From Rhodoblastus sp963828185 (GTDB lineage: Bacteria > Pseudomonadota > Alphaproteobacteria > Rhizobiales > Beijerinckiaceae): a stretch of DNA of 64,000 nt. This document shows, in pieces, positions 27,360 to 37,201 of the stretch. The stretch is from NCBI GenBank assembly GCA_963828185.1, contig CAWHDV010000008.1:124001-188000 (forward strand). Reading direction: 5' to 3'. The translations under genes were made by a program, and so were the position numbers. Numbering within the stretch: position 1 is the first letter of the stretch; every line of letters starts with the position of its first letter. The notes under the pieces were generated by a model, which saw nothing but the letters and a program-made list of their open reading frames with translations, had not been told where the DNA came from and ran no database searches.

Positions 27360-28660
27360 CATGCCTGGTCGCGCGTTTCTCCTAAGGTCGCGAGAACTGG
27401 AAGGACGCAAATGGCGACCGCCGCAATCATCGCTCCGGGGATCAAGAGACAGCCAGTCCTCTCGATGAGGTATTGTGAGAGAAAGGGCGTGAAACCACCG
27501 AAAATTGCGGTCGCCAGCGTCGATCCGAGCGCCAGCCCGCTGAGGCGCCCCTCGCCAGGCAGCAACTCGGCGCTCGTCACGGCGCCGACTGCGCTGACCC
27601 CGCCGCCCAGAGCCGCCAGGATCAACGCGCCTGCCAGTATTTGCGCAGCCGACCCGCTGGCCATGAGCGCGAACATCGATATGGGCAAGACGGCCGCGCC
27701 GCCGCACAGGATGATCAGGACCGGCTTGCGCCCCAGGGCATCGGCCGCCGCGCCTGCAAATGGCGTGACGAGGACGACCGCGCAGGCGGCGATCGTCGAA
27801 ATCCAGAGCGCATCGCCCTCATGCATCGAGTGCGCCGCCAGCAAAAACGCCGGGACATAGGTGATGCCGACGTAATAGGTCACCGACCCCAAAGCTGAAA
27901 TCGCAAAGCCTCGGATGATCGCCGCACGGTAATCGCGCAATGCGAGCCGGAGCGGAGAAGCCGGCACGACGCCCCGGGCTCGCTGATTCGTGAAGACCGG
28001 CGATTCCTGCATCGCCGAGCGAAGGATCCATACCGCGCCCGCAAGCGCGGCGCCGACAAAAAAAGGGATCCTCCACCCCCATGACGCCAGCTCCGCGCTG
28101 CTCATCGACGCCGCGGTGACCGCGCAGACGCTCGCCGCCATCAATCCGCCGACTTCGCTGGCCGCGGCGGCCAGGGACGCGATGAGGCCCCGACGATGTC
28201 GCGGCGCTCCCTCCAGAAGATAGACCACGACACCCGCGTACTCGCCTCCCACCGAGAACGCCATGACGCAGCGAAGCAGGACCAGAAGCCAGCCGGCGGC
28301 CGGGCCTATCTCGGCTCGCGTGGGCAACAGGGCCATGGCGAGCATGGCGGCGGTGATCAGGAACATGGAAATCAGCATCGTGCGGCGCCGCCCATAGCGG
28401 TCGCCGATGTGCCCGAACACAACCGCGCCGACAGGCCGCATGGCATAGGCAAGGGCAAAGCCGCCGAGCGCAACCAGCGTCGAGGCGTCGCCGTTCTCGA
28501 AGAAGACCCTCGACAACACCGTGATCATGTAGAGATAGAGCGTGAAATCGTACCATTCGACAATTGTCGAGAAGGCGGCAATCGCCATCGAGGTTGGCGA
28601 GACGGTTTCCGGCGTGCCGGCGCTCTCGCTTGCGACGCGCCGCGATTCACGAACAGCCAC
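27356..28660 (-). CDS. MHS-family (metabolite:H+ symporter) MFS transporter
   Basis: About 434 residues from the GTG at 28660; a frame continues upstream to 28990 without family similarity. Family marks: FSTIVEWYDFTLYLYMITVL at the first helix, GHIGDRYGRRRTMLISMFLI (MFS motif A), GGEYAGVVVYLLEGAPRHRR (typical MHS loop) and twelve predicted helices. Members import dicarboxylates, osmolytes or other organic acids with protons; the substrate here is unknown. The start codon is uncertain because no clear Shine-Dalgarno is seen. Confidence 0.85.
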   Translation of the reverse strand: MAVRESRRVASESAGTPETVSPTSMAIAAFSTIVEWYDFTLYLYMITVLSRVFFENGDASTLVALGGFALAYAMRPVGAVVFGHIGDRYGRRRTMLISMFLITAAMLAMALLPTRAEIGPAAGWLLVLLRCVMAFSVGGEYAGVVVYLLEGAPRHRRGLIASLAAAASEVGGLMAASVCAVTAASMSSAELASWGWRIPFFVGAALAGAVWILRSAMQESPVFTNQRARGVVPASPLRLALRDYRAAIIRGFAISALGSVTYYVGITYVPAFLLAAHSMHEGDALWISTIAACAVVLVTPFAGAAADALGRKPVLIILCGGAAVLPISMFALMASGSAAQILAGALILAALGGGVSAVGAVTSAELLPGEGRLSGLALGSTLATAIFGGFTPFLSQYLIERTGCLLIPGAMIAAVAICVLPVLATLGETRDQAC

Positions 28661-28933
28661 TTCCAAGCAAAGCCTCGGCAAATATTTGCAAGGGAACGCG
28701 GAAAGGGCCGTTTGGTTGCGGTTCGCTGGCCAGAAAGCCAGCCTCAAGCTCGCCATCGAAGCGCTCGACCAGGCGTTGGAAGCGCGCAATCCCGCGGGAG
28801 GTTCGCCTCGTAGCCGAATATTGGCGGCGCGGCGACGGGGAACAGCGAATGATAATTTTCCCTGGCAAGCGTGAACGCAACCTGTTGTCCAGGCGTTTGA
28901 AAGATGCTCTCTGGCATATTGGAGTTTGTTCCG

Positions 28934-29803
28934 ATGGCTGAGAAGTCCGGCTCGGCCCATGAATCCGCCGTCCCTCCCGACAGCCTGCATGTCTGCGCGC
29001 TTTTACCCGAGGTCGAAACCGCGTTGTCGACGCTGCGATGCGCTGTCGCCGCCAGCAAAGGCTTTGCGGCGGATATCTGCGCCGTACACGTCGGTTTTGA
29101 CCCAAAACACACCTTCGTCGACGCCGAAGAGCAGGACGTCCAGCAGTTGCGGGACATTTACGAAGGCGCGCCGGAAGTCCGGACCGCCCGCATCAAGGCG
29201 ATTGTCGACGCCTTCCAGATTTCGTCGCCGGACGCGCCGCACATCGATTGGCGCAATGACGAGGGAGACATCGCCGCCAATGTCGTGTTCGAAGCCTATG
29301 TGGCGAGCCTCGTCGTCATCGGCCGCCCCGTTCACATGGACGCAGCCGACGCCTTCCACAGCGTGCTGTTCGGCGCGCACCGCCTTGTGCTTTTGGCGCC
29401 TCGCGATGTCGGCGGCGCGGAAAGAACGATAGGGCGGCGTATCGTCGTCGGCTGGAAGCCTGGAAAGGCGGCGGAGCAAACGGTGAAGGCCGCGCTGCCC
29501 TGGTTGAGGAAAGCGGAAAAAGTCAGCGTCGTCTGGACGGCAAAGGCGGGCGCCGAACCCTATGATCAAAGCGCGCGCGCCTTTTTCGCGAAAACCGGGA
29601 TCGAAGCCAATATCATCCGCCTTGAACCGGGTCGCCAAAGCGTGGGCTTGCAATTGCTCGACGAAACGAAGCGCCTCGGCGGCGACTGCCTGTTGATCGG
29701 AGCCTTCCGGCGCAGCGCTCTATGGGAAACCCTGCTTGGCGGCGTCACTCATGACGTTCTCAACCACGCGGAACTCCCGGTCTTTCTGATGCGGGCCAAA
29801 TGA
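28934..29803 (+). CDS. universal stress protein (UspA-like, tandem-domain)
   Basis: About 289 residues from the ATG at 28934 (GGAG nine bases upstream). The first half (LHVCALLPEVETALSTLRCA) is a degenerate Usp domain. The second half (IGRRIVVGWKPGKAAEQTVK ... LLIGAFRRSALWETLLGGVT ... LNHAELPVFLMRAK) is a recognisable Usp fold. The ATP-binding G-2x-G-9x-G-S/T loop is only partly preserved as GAFRRSALWETLLGGVT. Cytoplasmic. It ends 40 bp from the convergent end of the hydrogenase-4-like operon. Confidence 0.85.
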   Translation: MAEKSGSAHESAVPPDSLHVCALLPEVETALSTLRCAVAASKGFAADICAVHVGFDPKHTFVDAEEQDVQQLRDIYEGAPEVRTARIKAIVDAFQISSPDAPHIDWRNDEGDIAANVVFEAYVASLVVIGRPVHMDAADAFHSVLFGAHRLVLLAPRDVGGAERTIGRRIVVGWKPGKAAEQTVKAALPWLRKAEKVSVVWTAKAGAEPYDQSARAFFAKTGIEANIIRLEPGRQSVGLQLLDETKRLGGDCLLIGAFRRSALWETLLGGVTHDVLNHAELPVFLMRAK

Positions 29804-29843
29804 AGGTCTGACGCTGGGTTCCATTTTGTCCCATTCCTTCGGG

Positions 29844-31826
29844 TTAAAACAGCGTCAATCCCAGCACGAGCACGAGCAGGAAGCCGATCAGGCCGATGTA
29901 AAAGTTCAAGCTTCCCGACTGGAGCAATCGAAGTTTGCCGGAAACGGCGCGCACGGCGCGCACCGAGGGCTCGAACAGGTGGGGACCAAAAATCGGCGCC
30001 ACGTCGTGTTCGAAACTGAGTTTCTTCACGAAATAGCCGCCGGCGTCGGCATCCCGCTCGGTGATCGCCGTCGGGCGATAGACGAAACTGTAGAATGTGC
30101 GCATGGCGTTCGAGAAAGTCAGGGCGGTCGTCGCGGCCCGCGCCGGATCGTGCGAGAGCCCGCCGTACCAGACCCGGGATCGACGGACGGGATAGCGTCG
30201 ACTGGCCAGGATGAGCCCCACCGGCACGAGCGCCAGAAGCGGCATGACGACGACAAGCAGCGTCGGCGAAATGAACGCGAAATGCGCGGTGAGGGGAACG
30301 AGAAGCGGACCGTCGTGCATCAGGCGTGATACGGAAGCGCCAAAATGGTTCGCCGTCGCCACATCGAGCGCGTCCAGCCAGATCGGCATGCCCGCCCCGA
30401 GGGCAAGGACCGAAAGTCCCAGCAAGCCGACGGTCAACGCGTAGGGGCGCGAGATCGGCGCGGCGCGACTGGCGTCTCGCCCGAGAGCGCCAATGCCGAA
30501 CAGCTTCACGAAAGTGGCGAATGCGATGGCCGCGGTAAGAGCCAGTCCGGCGCCGGTGAGCGCCAGCACGAGACGGCCGGCGAGGTCGGGCAGATGAAAA
30601 CCCTGGAAGACCGTCTGGAACATGAACCATTCGCTGACGAAGCCGGCGACCGGCGGCATGGCCGCGAGACTCATGGCGCTGAACAGGGCGCCGACGCCGA
30701 ACAGCCAATTGCGTCCCGCCCCGCTCGTCGTGATCGCATAGGTTCCCGACGAGCGATACAATCCGTCCGCCGCCAGGAACAACGAACCCTTCGCCAGCGC
30801 ATGGCCGGCGAGATGCAGCAGCGCGACGGTCCAGGCAAGCCCGGCGAGATCGGCCATGCGATAGTGGCGAAAGAGCATCGCGGCGCCGAGGGCGACGACA
30901 GCGATCGACGCGTTTTCCGCGGAAGAAAAGCTCAGGAGCCGGCGCCAGTCATCCTGCTGGAACGCATAGAGGATGGTCAGGATAGCGCTGATCGTTCCAA
31001 CCACGATGACAATGATGGAAAGCAACGGGAACGAATGATCGGGCGCCGCGGGCAGCCATTCGACCAATCCGCGCGATAGCCCGAAGAACGCCGCATTCAA
31101 TACGACCCCGGAAAGGATCGCGCCCGTCGCGCCGCTGCCGGAGCCGTAAGCGCCCGGAAACCACTCGTAAAACGGCGCCAACCCGAGCTTCGCGCCGAAG
31201 CCGGCCAGCAAGAGAAGGCCGACGCCAAGCCGCATTGCCGGCGTCAAACCCGACGCGCCCTTGACGAAGCCCGCGAAGCCGAGCGAATTGGCTCCAAGGC
31301 TTAAAATTGCGACGGCAAGGACAAGGGCGACAGCGCCGACTTCCAGCAGCGCAAGCATGAACAGGATCGTCCGTCCGGGCGACGGCTCCATCCGCTCCGA
31401 CAAGATCATCACGGCGCCGCCGAGACCTATCGCCTCCCAGGCGACAAGCAATGCGGCTCCGTTTTGCAGCCCGAACACGCCGAGCGCGCCGAGCAGGCTG
31501 AAGGCCGCGCCGAAAAACCAGCCGCCTCGGCCGCGCTCCGACGGACTAGCAAACGCACACGCGAACACGGCCGGCGTCAAACCGAACCCGAGCAGCCACA
31601 GGGCCTCCGGCGCCAGATGGAAGGCCACGGCTTCCCCCGCGAGCCGGACCGGCAGCCGAACCGGGTCGGCCGCATTCGGAAGCGCGAGACTGGCGGCGGC
31701 AACGCCAGCGACGGCGCCGATGGCCAGCAGAACGCCGCTGAGCCTAGCCCAACGCTTCGACAGCGCAGCGACGGCCGCTCCTGCCCACAGCACGAAGGAT
31801 GCCAGAAGGAGCCAGTCAGCCGCCAA
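29844..31826 (-). CDS. hyfB: hydrogenase-4 component B-like proton-translocating antiporter subunit
   Basis: 660 residues, the size of HyfB/NuoL-type subunits, with ~16 membrane helices. Signatures: AWEAIGLGGAVMILSE, GFGAKLGLAPFYEWFPGAYG, ILYAFQQDDWRRLLSFSSAE and HLAGHALAKGSLFLAADGLY, which contain the conserved Lys and Glu of the proton channel. C-terminal FYSFVYRP and the final helix match HyfB. It forms the distal membrane arm with hyfF-like protein. It is the last gene of the operon and overlaps the hyfI-like gene (31816-31826). Confidence 0.92.
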   Translation of the reverse strand: MAADWLLLASFVLWAGAAVAALSKRWARLSGVLLAIGAVAGVAAASLALPNAADPVRLPVRLAGEAVAFHLAPEALWLLGFGLTPAVFACAFASPSERGRGGWFFGAAFSLLGALGVFGLQNGAALLVAWEAIGLGGAVMILSERMEPSPGRTILFMLALLEVGAVALVLAVAILSLGANSLGFAGFVKGASGLTPAMRLGVGLLLLAGFGAKLGLAPFYEWFPGAYGSGSGATGAILSGVVLNAAFFGLSRGLVEWLPAAPDHSFPLLSIIVIVVGTISAILTILYAFQQDDWRRLLSFSSAENASIAVVALGAAMLFRHYRMADLAGLAWTVALLHLAGHALAKGSLFLAADGLYRSSGTYAITTSGAGRNWLFGVGALFSAMSLAAMPPVAGFVSEWFMFQTVFQGFHLPDLAGRLVLALTGAGLALTAAIAFATFVKLFGIGALGRDASRAAPISRPYALTVGLLGLSVLALGAGMPIWLDALDVATANHFGASVSRLMHDGPLLVPLTAHFAFISPTLLVVVMPLLALVPVGLILASRRYPVRRSRVWYGGLSHDPARAATTALTFSNAMRTFYSFVYRPTAITERDADAGGYFVKKLSFEHDVAPIFGPHLFEPSVRAVRAVSGKLRLLQSGSLNFYIGLIGFLLVLVLGLTLF

Positions 31827-32614
31827 CGCGACCTCCCCTGACCCGTTGAGGCGCGCGATCGAGAAACATCAGCAGCGCCTCGATGATCGCCGCAGGATTC
31901 GGAGGGCATCCTGGCAAATAGAGATCGACCGGAAGCACGCCTTCAAGTCCTGTGCCGCAAGCATAATTCCCGCCGGCGATTCCTCCCGACACCGCGCAGG
32001 TCCCTACCGCCATGACCCATCGCGGTTCCGGCATGGCCTCATAGGTCGCCCGGAGCGGCTCGAGCATTGGCCGCGTGACCGGCCCCGTCACCAGCAACAA
32101 ATCGGCGAAGCGCGGCGAAGGCGTGAAAAAGACGCCGAAGCGGTGCAGGTTGTAGAAGGGATTGTCCAGGCCTTGCAACTCGGATTCGCAGCCATTGCAC
32201 GAGCCGGCGTCAACGTGGCGAACATGCAGGCTGCGGCGGAACGCTTGACGGTCTTGGCGCTCTTGCTTGCCCGCGGCCTGCGGCGCCTTGGCGTCCGCAG
32301 CCCACACGAGGTCATCGCGGCTGCGGACGCCGAACGCCCAATCGCCGGACGGCGCCATGGCCCCGGTCGGACAGGCCTCGGTGCAAAGCTGGCAGACGAC
32401 GCAACGTCCATAATCCAGCGCGATCTTGCCGTCGCGCGCTTCGATTGCATGGGTGGGGCAGGCGGCGGCGCAGTCGTCGCAACCTTGCTGGCACGCCTCG
32501 GGATTGAATTCGAGGCATGCCGAGAAACCCGGCCTGCCCGTCGTCGCCCTTCGCAGCGGGCCAGGCCGTGGTGGCCTTGCCGCTCGCCAGTCCAAACAAG
32601 GTCCAAAGCGCCAT
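31816..32614 (-). CDS. hyfI: ferredoxin-fused NuoB/HyfI-like small subunit, frameshifted near its N-terminus
   Basis: The N-terminus MALWTLFGLASGKATTAWPA starts at the ATG at 32614. At about 32515 (GFLGMP) the frame changes and the remainder reads EFNPEACQQGCDDCAAACPT. Two [4Fe-4S] ferredoxin motifs follow (CDDCAAACP, CVVCQLCTEACP). Next comes a NuoB-type domain with N2 cluster ligands in GSCNGCESELQGLD, VGTCAVSGG and LPGCPPNPAAI. So the HyfH-like ferredoxin and HyfI-like small subunit are one polypeptide, ~265 residues. It passes electrons to the N2-type cluster close to the membrane. Removing one base (or adding two) restores the frame. Confidence 0.85.
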
Positions 32615-32624
32615 CCTCGTCCCC

Positions 32625-34091
32625 CTAACGGTCGCAGCCTGCCACGGTCAGCCCGAAGCTCGCCTCGTTGATTGCGTAATCCATCATGTTCGAGTCATGC
32701 ACGGTGAAGGGAAAGGCGCGCCAGTTCGAGAACGAGGGAGACTTGATTTTTACTCGCGCCAGTTTGCCGTCCGTACCGACATGAATAGCGTAGAAGACCG
32801 ATCCGCGCGGTCCCTCGGCCCATCCCAATCCTTCGGACAAGGCGGGCGCATCACAGGGCGAGCGCACCTCTCCCGGCTCAAGCAGGAGGAGGACGCGCTG
32901 GCAGAGAACAAAGGCCGCTTCGACTTCCGCGATGCGAATTCGCGCGCGGGCGTATGCGTCGCCTTCGCCAAGCGTCATCACCGTCAAGGGAAGCTCGGCG
33001 TAATGCGCATAGGGATGGTCGCGGCGCAGATCGCGATCGAGGCCGGAAGCGCGCTCCACCGGCCCTGTCGCGCCCTGGTCGAAAGCGATGTGCTGGCGAA
33101 GCCGCCCCGTCGTGATCAGGCGGTCGAGATGGCTTTCCGATGCTTCCAGGCGACCAACATAGGACACGAATTCGCCCCGCAACGCCTCCAGCGCCTCTCC
33201 CAGCCATTGGCCAGGCGCCAGGTCGCGGCGCAAGCCGCCTGGCGTGAGAAGGCTGCGCAGGAAGCGACTGCCGGTCAACCGCGCGTTCAGTTGCTTGGCC
33301 TTTTCCTCAAGCAGCTTTCCCTGCGCCTCGCCGACTTTGAGCGTCGTGGTGTGGCAGAGATGGCCGAAATAATGCAGATGGTTGTAAAGACGTTCAAGCT
33401 CCGCGAGCAGAACGCGAAGAGCGCGGGCGCGAACGGGTATTTCGCATTCCGCCGCGCTTTCCACCGCCTGGCAATAGGCCAAAGCATGCGCGACGGAGCC
33501 GACGCCGGAGACGCGTTCCGCCACCACGACCGCAGGACCCGGCGAACAGCCTTCAAACCGCGTCTCCATCCCTCGGTGTTTGAAGAAAAGCCGCGGCTGA
33601 TAGTGGATGATGTGCTCGCCGACATAAAAGAACACAAATTCCGCGGATTCGAAAACGTCTCCCCTTACCGGCCCGAACGGGAGTTGCTGCACGTCCTTTG
33701 CGTCGAGGGCTGGAAGGTGCTGCCGGCCGTTCAACGGCTTACGTTCAACCAGCTCCTCCCCGTTGACCTGCGACGCAGCGCCCTCGCGAAGCACCAGCCG
33801 GTAAGGCTCGGGATGATCGGTGAATTGCACACCGTGGAGATCCATCATTTCGCGTTCGTACCAGGACAGGAGCGGCCATATTTGCGCGAGACTCGGGACC
33901 GTGGCCGCCGATGGCAGGATCCAGATTTCGAAACCTTGCCGGCCGGGCAACGCGACGACATAGCGGATTTCGATTTCGCCATCTTGCGACCACGCATAGG
34001 CGAACTGCATGCGACCGCCCGCATCGCGCAGCGCCTGCGCGTGCGCGGCGAGCGCGTCTGTGGTGATCGCTTTGATCCGCGCGCCTTTCAT
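32625..34091 (-). CDS. hyfG: HyfG/NuoCD-like large subunit lacking Ni-Fe ligands (Ehr-type)
   Basis: 488 residues from the ATG at 34091; the frame extends upstream over the previous gene. The N-terminal NuoC/30-kDa-like domain holds LLSWYEREMMDLHGVQF. The C-terminal 49-kDa domain holds AERVSGVGSVAHALAYCQAV (~residues 191-210), where the first CxxC of [NiFe] hydrogenases is replaced by Ser/Gly (SGVGS). The C-terminal CxxC is also absent (NEASFGLTVAGCDR has a single Cys). It therefore cannot bind the Ni-Fe site and is an energy-converting hydrogenase-related subunit, closer in function to complex I. The electron donor/acceptor is unknown. Confidence 0.92.
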   Translation of the reverse strand: MKGARIKAITTDALAAHAQALRDAGGRMQFAYAWSQDGEIEIRYVVALPGRQGFEIWILPSAATVPSLAQIWPLLSWYEREMMDLHGVQFTDHPEPYRLVLREGAASQVNGEELVERKPLNGRQHLPALDAKDVQQLPFGPVRGDVFESAEFVFFYVGEHIIHYQPRLFFKHRGMETRFEGCSPGPAVVVAERVSGVGSVAHALAYCQAVESAAECEIPVRARALRVLLAELERLYNHLHYFGHLCHTTTLKVGEAQGKLLEEKAKQLNARLTGSRFLRSLLTPGGLRRDLAPGQWLGEALEALRGEFVSYVGRLEASESHLDRLITTGRLRQHIAFDQGATGPVERASGLDRDLRRDHPYAHYAELPLTVMTLGEGDAYARARIRIAEVEAAFVLCQRVLLLLEPGEVRSPCDAPALSEGLGWAEGPRGSVFYAIHVGTDGKLARVKIKSPSFSNWRAFPFTVHDSNMMDYAINEASFGLTVAGCDR

Positions 34092-34098
34092 CGCTTGC

Positions 34099-35569
34099 TC
34101 ACATTGGGTTGCCGGGCGTGAGGGCTTGGGCGATGGTGACGAAATGGTCCCACAATTGCTGCGGCCACCACAGACCCAGGAAAAAAAGCGGCAATATCGC
34201 CAGCCACATGGGCGCGAGGCGCCAGGCGTCGATCGGGGGCGGCGCCTTGCGTCTCGCGCCGCCGCTCTCGAAATACATCTGCCGGAAGTGATTGAGGAAT
34301 CCGACAAATATCACGACGAGAAGGACGGCGATCAGCGCGACCAGCGGCCAATGCGATTGCGTGAGACCAGCGCGCATGATCGTTAACTCGCTTTGGAACA
34401 GCCCGAAGGGGGCGCCCGGTAATGGCGACGGCTCCGGCGAGCCAGAGCCCGCCGAGAACCGGCAGCCTCTCGCCGACGAGGTGAATGCCGTGAATGCGCT
34501 TGGCGCCATAGGCGCGCATCACGCTGCCCGCTCCGAAGAACATCGCCGACTTGTTGAGGGAATGATTCAGCATGTGGTAAAGCGCGCCCGCGACGCCGAG
34601 CGAGCCGCCGAGTCCGAAGCCGATGGCGATCATTCCCATGTGCTCCACGCTCGAATAGGCCATCAACCGCTTGATCCCGGTCTGGCGAACGATGAAGAGC
34701 GCGGCCACGAACAGCGAGACGGCGCCCAATGTGATGACGGCGCCACGCGCCAGCGCCGCAATTCCCACGGCGTCGGCGATGGCGAGGTAACGCACGATCC
34801 CGACCATGGCCGTGTTGAGCAGCGCGCCCGACAGCAAGGCCGACACAGGCGCGGGACCTTCGCTATGGGCGTCGGGCAGCCATGTATGCATGGGGGCGAG
34901 GCCGGCTTTCGTGCCGTAGCCGATGAGCACAAGCAAAAATGCAAGCGAGACCAGGGCGGGATTGAGGCGCGGCGCGACCTGGCGCAGCACATCCCAGGTC
35001 ATGTCGTAGGTCGGGCCGAGGACGAATGTCCCGCTCCAATAGAACAGGACCGTGCCCAGCAGCGCCAGGCTGATCCCCGCCGAGACGATGATGATGTATT
35101 TCCAGGCGGCTTCGATGCTGGCCGCCTCGTGCTCGAATGCGACGAGGAAAGTGCTGATGAGGGTCGTCAGCTCGATCGCGATCCAGTAAAGCCCGGCGTT
35201 GTTCATCAACGGGGCGATCAACGTGCTCAGAGCAAATCCCGCGAACATCGCGTAAAAGCGATTGAGGCGTTGGGGTTTGTCGAGGAGGCGCATGTAGCCG
35301 ACGGCATAGATCGACGCCAGGAAGTAGACGATCGCCGCACAAAAAATCGACCAGGCGCCGAGCCCGTCGATGACGATGTAGCCATCCAGGAATGTGGTCG
35401 GCCCGCATGGCGCGATCAGCAGAATGGCGCAGATCGAGGCCAGCGAGACGGCGCTCGCTGACAGGTTGAGCAGTTCCGCGGCGCGCGGCCCTCTCGTGAC
35501 CGCGATAAGGAAGATTGCGACCGCGGGCGCCAGGGTCATCGTTGCAACGAGTGGTCCGACCGCGCCCAT
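34099..35569 (-). CDS. hyfF: hydrogenase-4 component F/NuoN-like antiporter subunit, frameshifted
   Basis: The protein begins MGAVGPLVATMTLAPAVAIF at the ATG at 35569, overlapping the hyfE stop. Motifs include YWIAIELTTLISTFLVAFEH, GTKAGLAPMHTWLPDAHSE and AYSSVEHMGMIAIGFGLGG. At about 34423 the frame breaks after WLAGAVAITG; the neighbouring frame continues GAPFGLFQSELTIMRAGLTQ and a final helix to the stop at 34099. The break lies in a GGGCGCCCCC run, where loss of two bases (or gain of one) would explain it. Restored length ~490 residues is normal. It contributes a proton channel in the membrane arm. Confidence 0.87.
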
Positions 35570-36249
35570 CAGCCCACCAGACGCTTGAGGTGGAGGGAGC
35601 TGGTCGTGCCGACGTGGGTCAAAAGGTACTGAACCAGGACGCCAAAGCACGCCACGACGATGAGAAGATCGAAGAGGATGACGATCTCGATCAGAAGCGG
35701 CATGCCCGGCACGAGGATTTGCGCGCCGAGGAAAACGCCGTTCTCCAAGACGAGCAGGCCGAGAATTTGACTGACCGCCTCATGGCGAACCGAAAGCATC
35801 AAAAAGCCGATGAGTTTCATCGACAACATCACGGTTAGCGCGAGGACCGCGACCGTTCCGGCGAGACCCAACGCTTCGCCGATACGATAGGAGACGGCCA
35901 GCGCAAAGATCACGGCAAAGGCGCCGACGACGAGGCTCGAACTCGCCTGCAAGATGACATGCGCTTCGCGGCTGACCTCGAGGCGGCGGATGATCCTGAG
36001 GATCAGATAGGGCAGCAGCAGTCCGCGGAATGCGGCAGTGAGAATGGCGACAATGTAGAGTTCGGCATAGTTTCCATAGAACCCGACGGCGGCCGATAAT
36101 GCAGCGATCAGCCACGACTGGGCTGCGAAGGCGAACATGTAATGGCGCAATGAATGCGACCCGAGCATCACGAAGGCGAGCAGCAGGCTGCCAATCGCCA
36201 ACAGGCTGAACAGCGAAGCAGGAAGAGGAGCGAGGTGCGCTGCAAGCAT
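35569..36249 (-). CDS. hyfE: hydrogenase-4 component E-like membrane subunit
   Basis: 226 residues with ~7 hydrophobic helices (FSLLAIGSLLLAFVMLGSHS, AVGFYGNYAELYIVAILTAA, LIGFLMLSVRHEAVSQILGL, VLENGVFLGAQILVPGMPLL). NuoK-like C-terminal helices carry the conserved Glu in GLLVLENGVFL. It is sandwiched between hyfC- and hyfF-like genes with a 4-bp gap and a 1-bp overlap, consistent with co-translation and complex assembly. Confidence 0.88.
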   Translation of the reverse strand: MLAAHLAPLPASLFSLLAIGSLLLAFVMLGSHSLRHYMFAFAAQSWLIAALSAAVGFYGNYAELYIVAILTAAFRGLLLPYLILRIIRRLEVSREAHVILQASSSLVVGAFAVIFALAVSYRIGEALGLAGTVAVLALTVMLSMKLIGFLMLSVRHEAVSQILGLLVLENGVFLGAQILVPGMPLLIEIVILFDLLIVVACFGVLVQYLLTHVGTTSSLHLKRLVG

Positions 36250-36253
36250 GGGG

Positions 36254-37201
36254 TCAACTCAGCTGCGTGCCGACGATGGCGAGGATTGCGAGAAGAAACG
36301 ACGCGGCAAGCGGCTCCTGGTAACGGTAAAATCGAAGGCGCGACTGGACGGTCTCGACAAAGACCACGACGCAGCCGACGACAAGAAATTTGGCGAGAAG
36401 TGCGGCGATCGATCCGACGACGCCGAGCGCCGTTCCCTCGGTGGACAAGGCCCAGGGAAAGAGCAGCACATTCGAGAAAATCGTGTAGAGGATGAACTGC
36501 TTCATCATCGAGGCCCACTTCAGGATGGCGAGCATCGGACCGGAATATTCGAGGATGCGCGCCTCGTCGATCATGTAGATTTCGATATGCGTGCTGGAAT
36601 GGATCGGCAGCCGGTCGGTCTCGACAAGCAGCAGGACGAAGAAGGCGGCGACCAGGAACAAGTGCGTCGGCCCCCAGTAGATCGAGGGCTGCGCCACCAG
36701 CAGGTGATTGACGACAAAAGGGAGCATCGCCTTCGCCAGCAACGTGATTCCGACGAAGACCAAAATCAGCGTGGGCTCGGCGAGAATGGTGACCATGACG
36801 GCCCGGCTCGAGCCGATGCCGCCATAGGCGCTACGGGTGTCGAGACCGGCGAGCGTGAACATGAACGAGCCGAGCGTGAGTATCAGGCCGCCGCCAAGGA
36901 TATCGCCCATGTCGGACAGCGGCAGCGGATAGTTCGTCAGGACGGGAATGAGAATTGGAACCGTCAAGGTCGTGGTGAACGCGACGATCGGCGCCACCCA
37001 ATACAACCACGACGCGGTGTCGGGAAAGACGATCTGCTTGTGGAACAGCTTCCAGAGGTCGCGATAGGGTTGGAGGACGCCCGGCCCCTGGCCTCTCTGC
37101 GCCCGTTCTTCAAACTGGAGGATGACGCCCTGCAGGAGAGGAGCGAACAGCAGCGTCGCGAGAACCTGTGCTATCTGCAGAAGAACGTCCCGAACGGTCA
37201 T
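36254..37201 (-). CDS. hyfC: NuoH/HyfC-like quinone-channel membrane subunit
   Basis: 315 residues from the ATG at 37201 (a TTG at 37228 is possible). NuoH-family marks: GVLQPYRDLWKLFHKQIVFP, DTRSAYGGIGSSRAVMVTIL, and FVLLLVETDRLPIHSSTHIE, with the acidic loop that lines the quinone-site entrance in complex I. It anchors the peripheral arm to the membrane. First gene of the hyfC-E-F-G-I-B order seen here. Confidence 0.92.
   Translation of the reverse strand: MTVRDVLLQIAQVLATLLFAPLLQGVILQFEERAQRGQGPGVLQPYRDLWKLFHKQIVFPDTASWLYWVAPIVAFTTTLTVPILIPVLTNYPLPLSDMGDILGGGLILTLGSFMFTLAGLDTRSAYGGIGSSRAVMVTILAEPTLILVFVGITLLAKAMLPFVVNHLLVAQPSIYWGPTHLFLVAAFFVLLLVETDRLPIHSSTHIEIYMIDEARILEYSGPMLAILKWASMMKQFILYTIFSNVLLFPWALSTEGTALGVVGSIAALLAKFLVVGCVVVFVETVQSRLRFYRYQEPLAASFLLAILAIVGTQLS

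Noticed and set aside
32625..34091. Catalytic [NiFe] hydrogenase large subunit
   Set aside because: Both CxxC ligand pairs are missing, so hydrogenase function is not supported.
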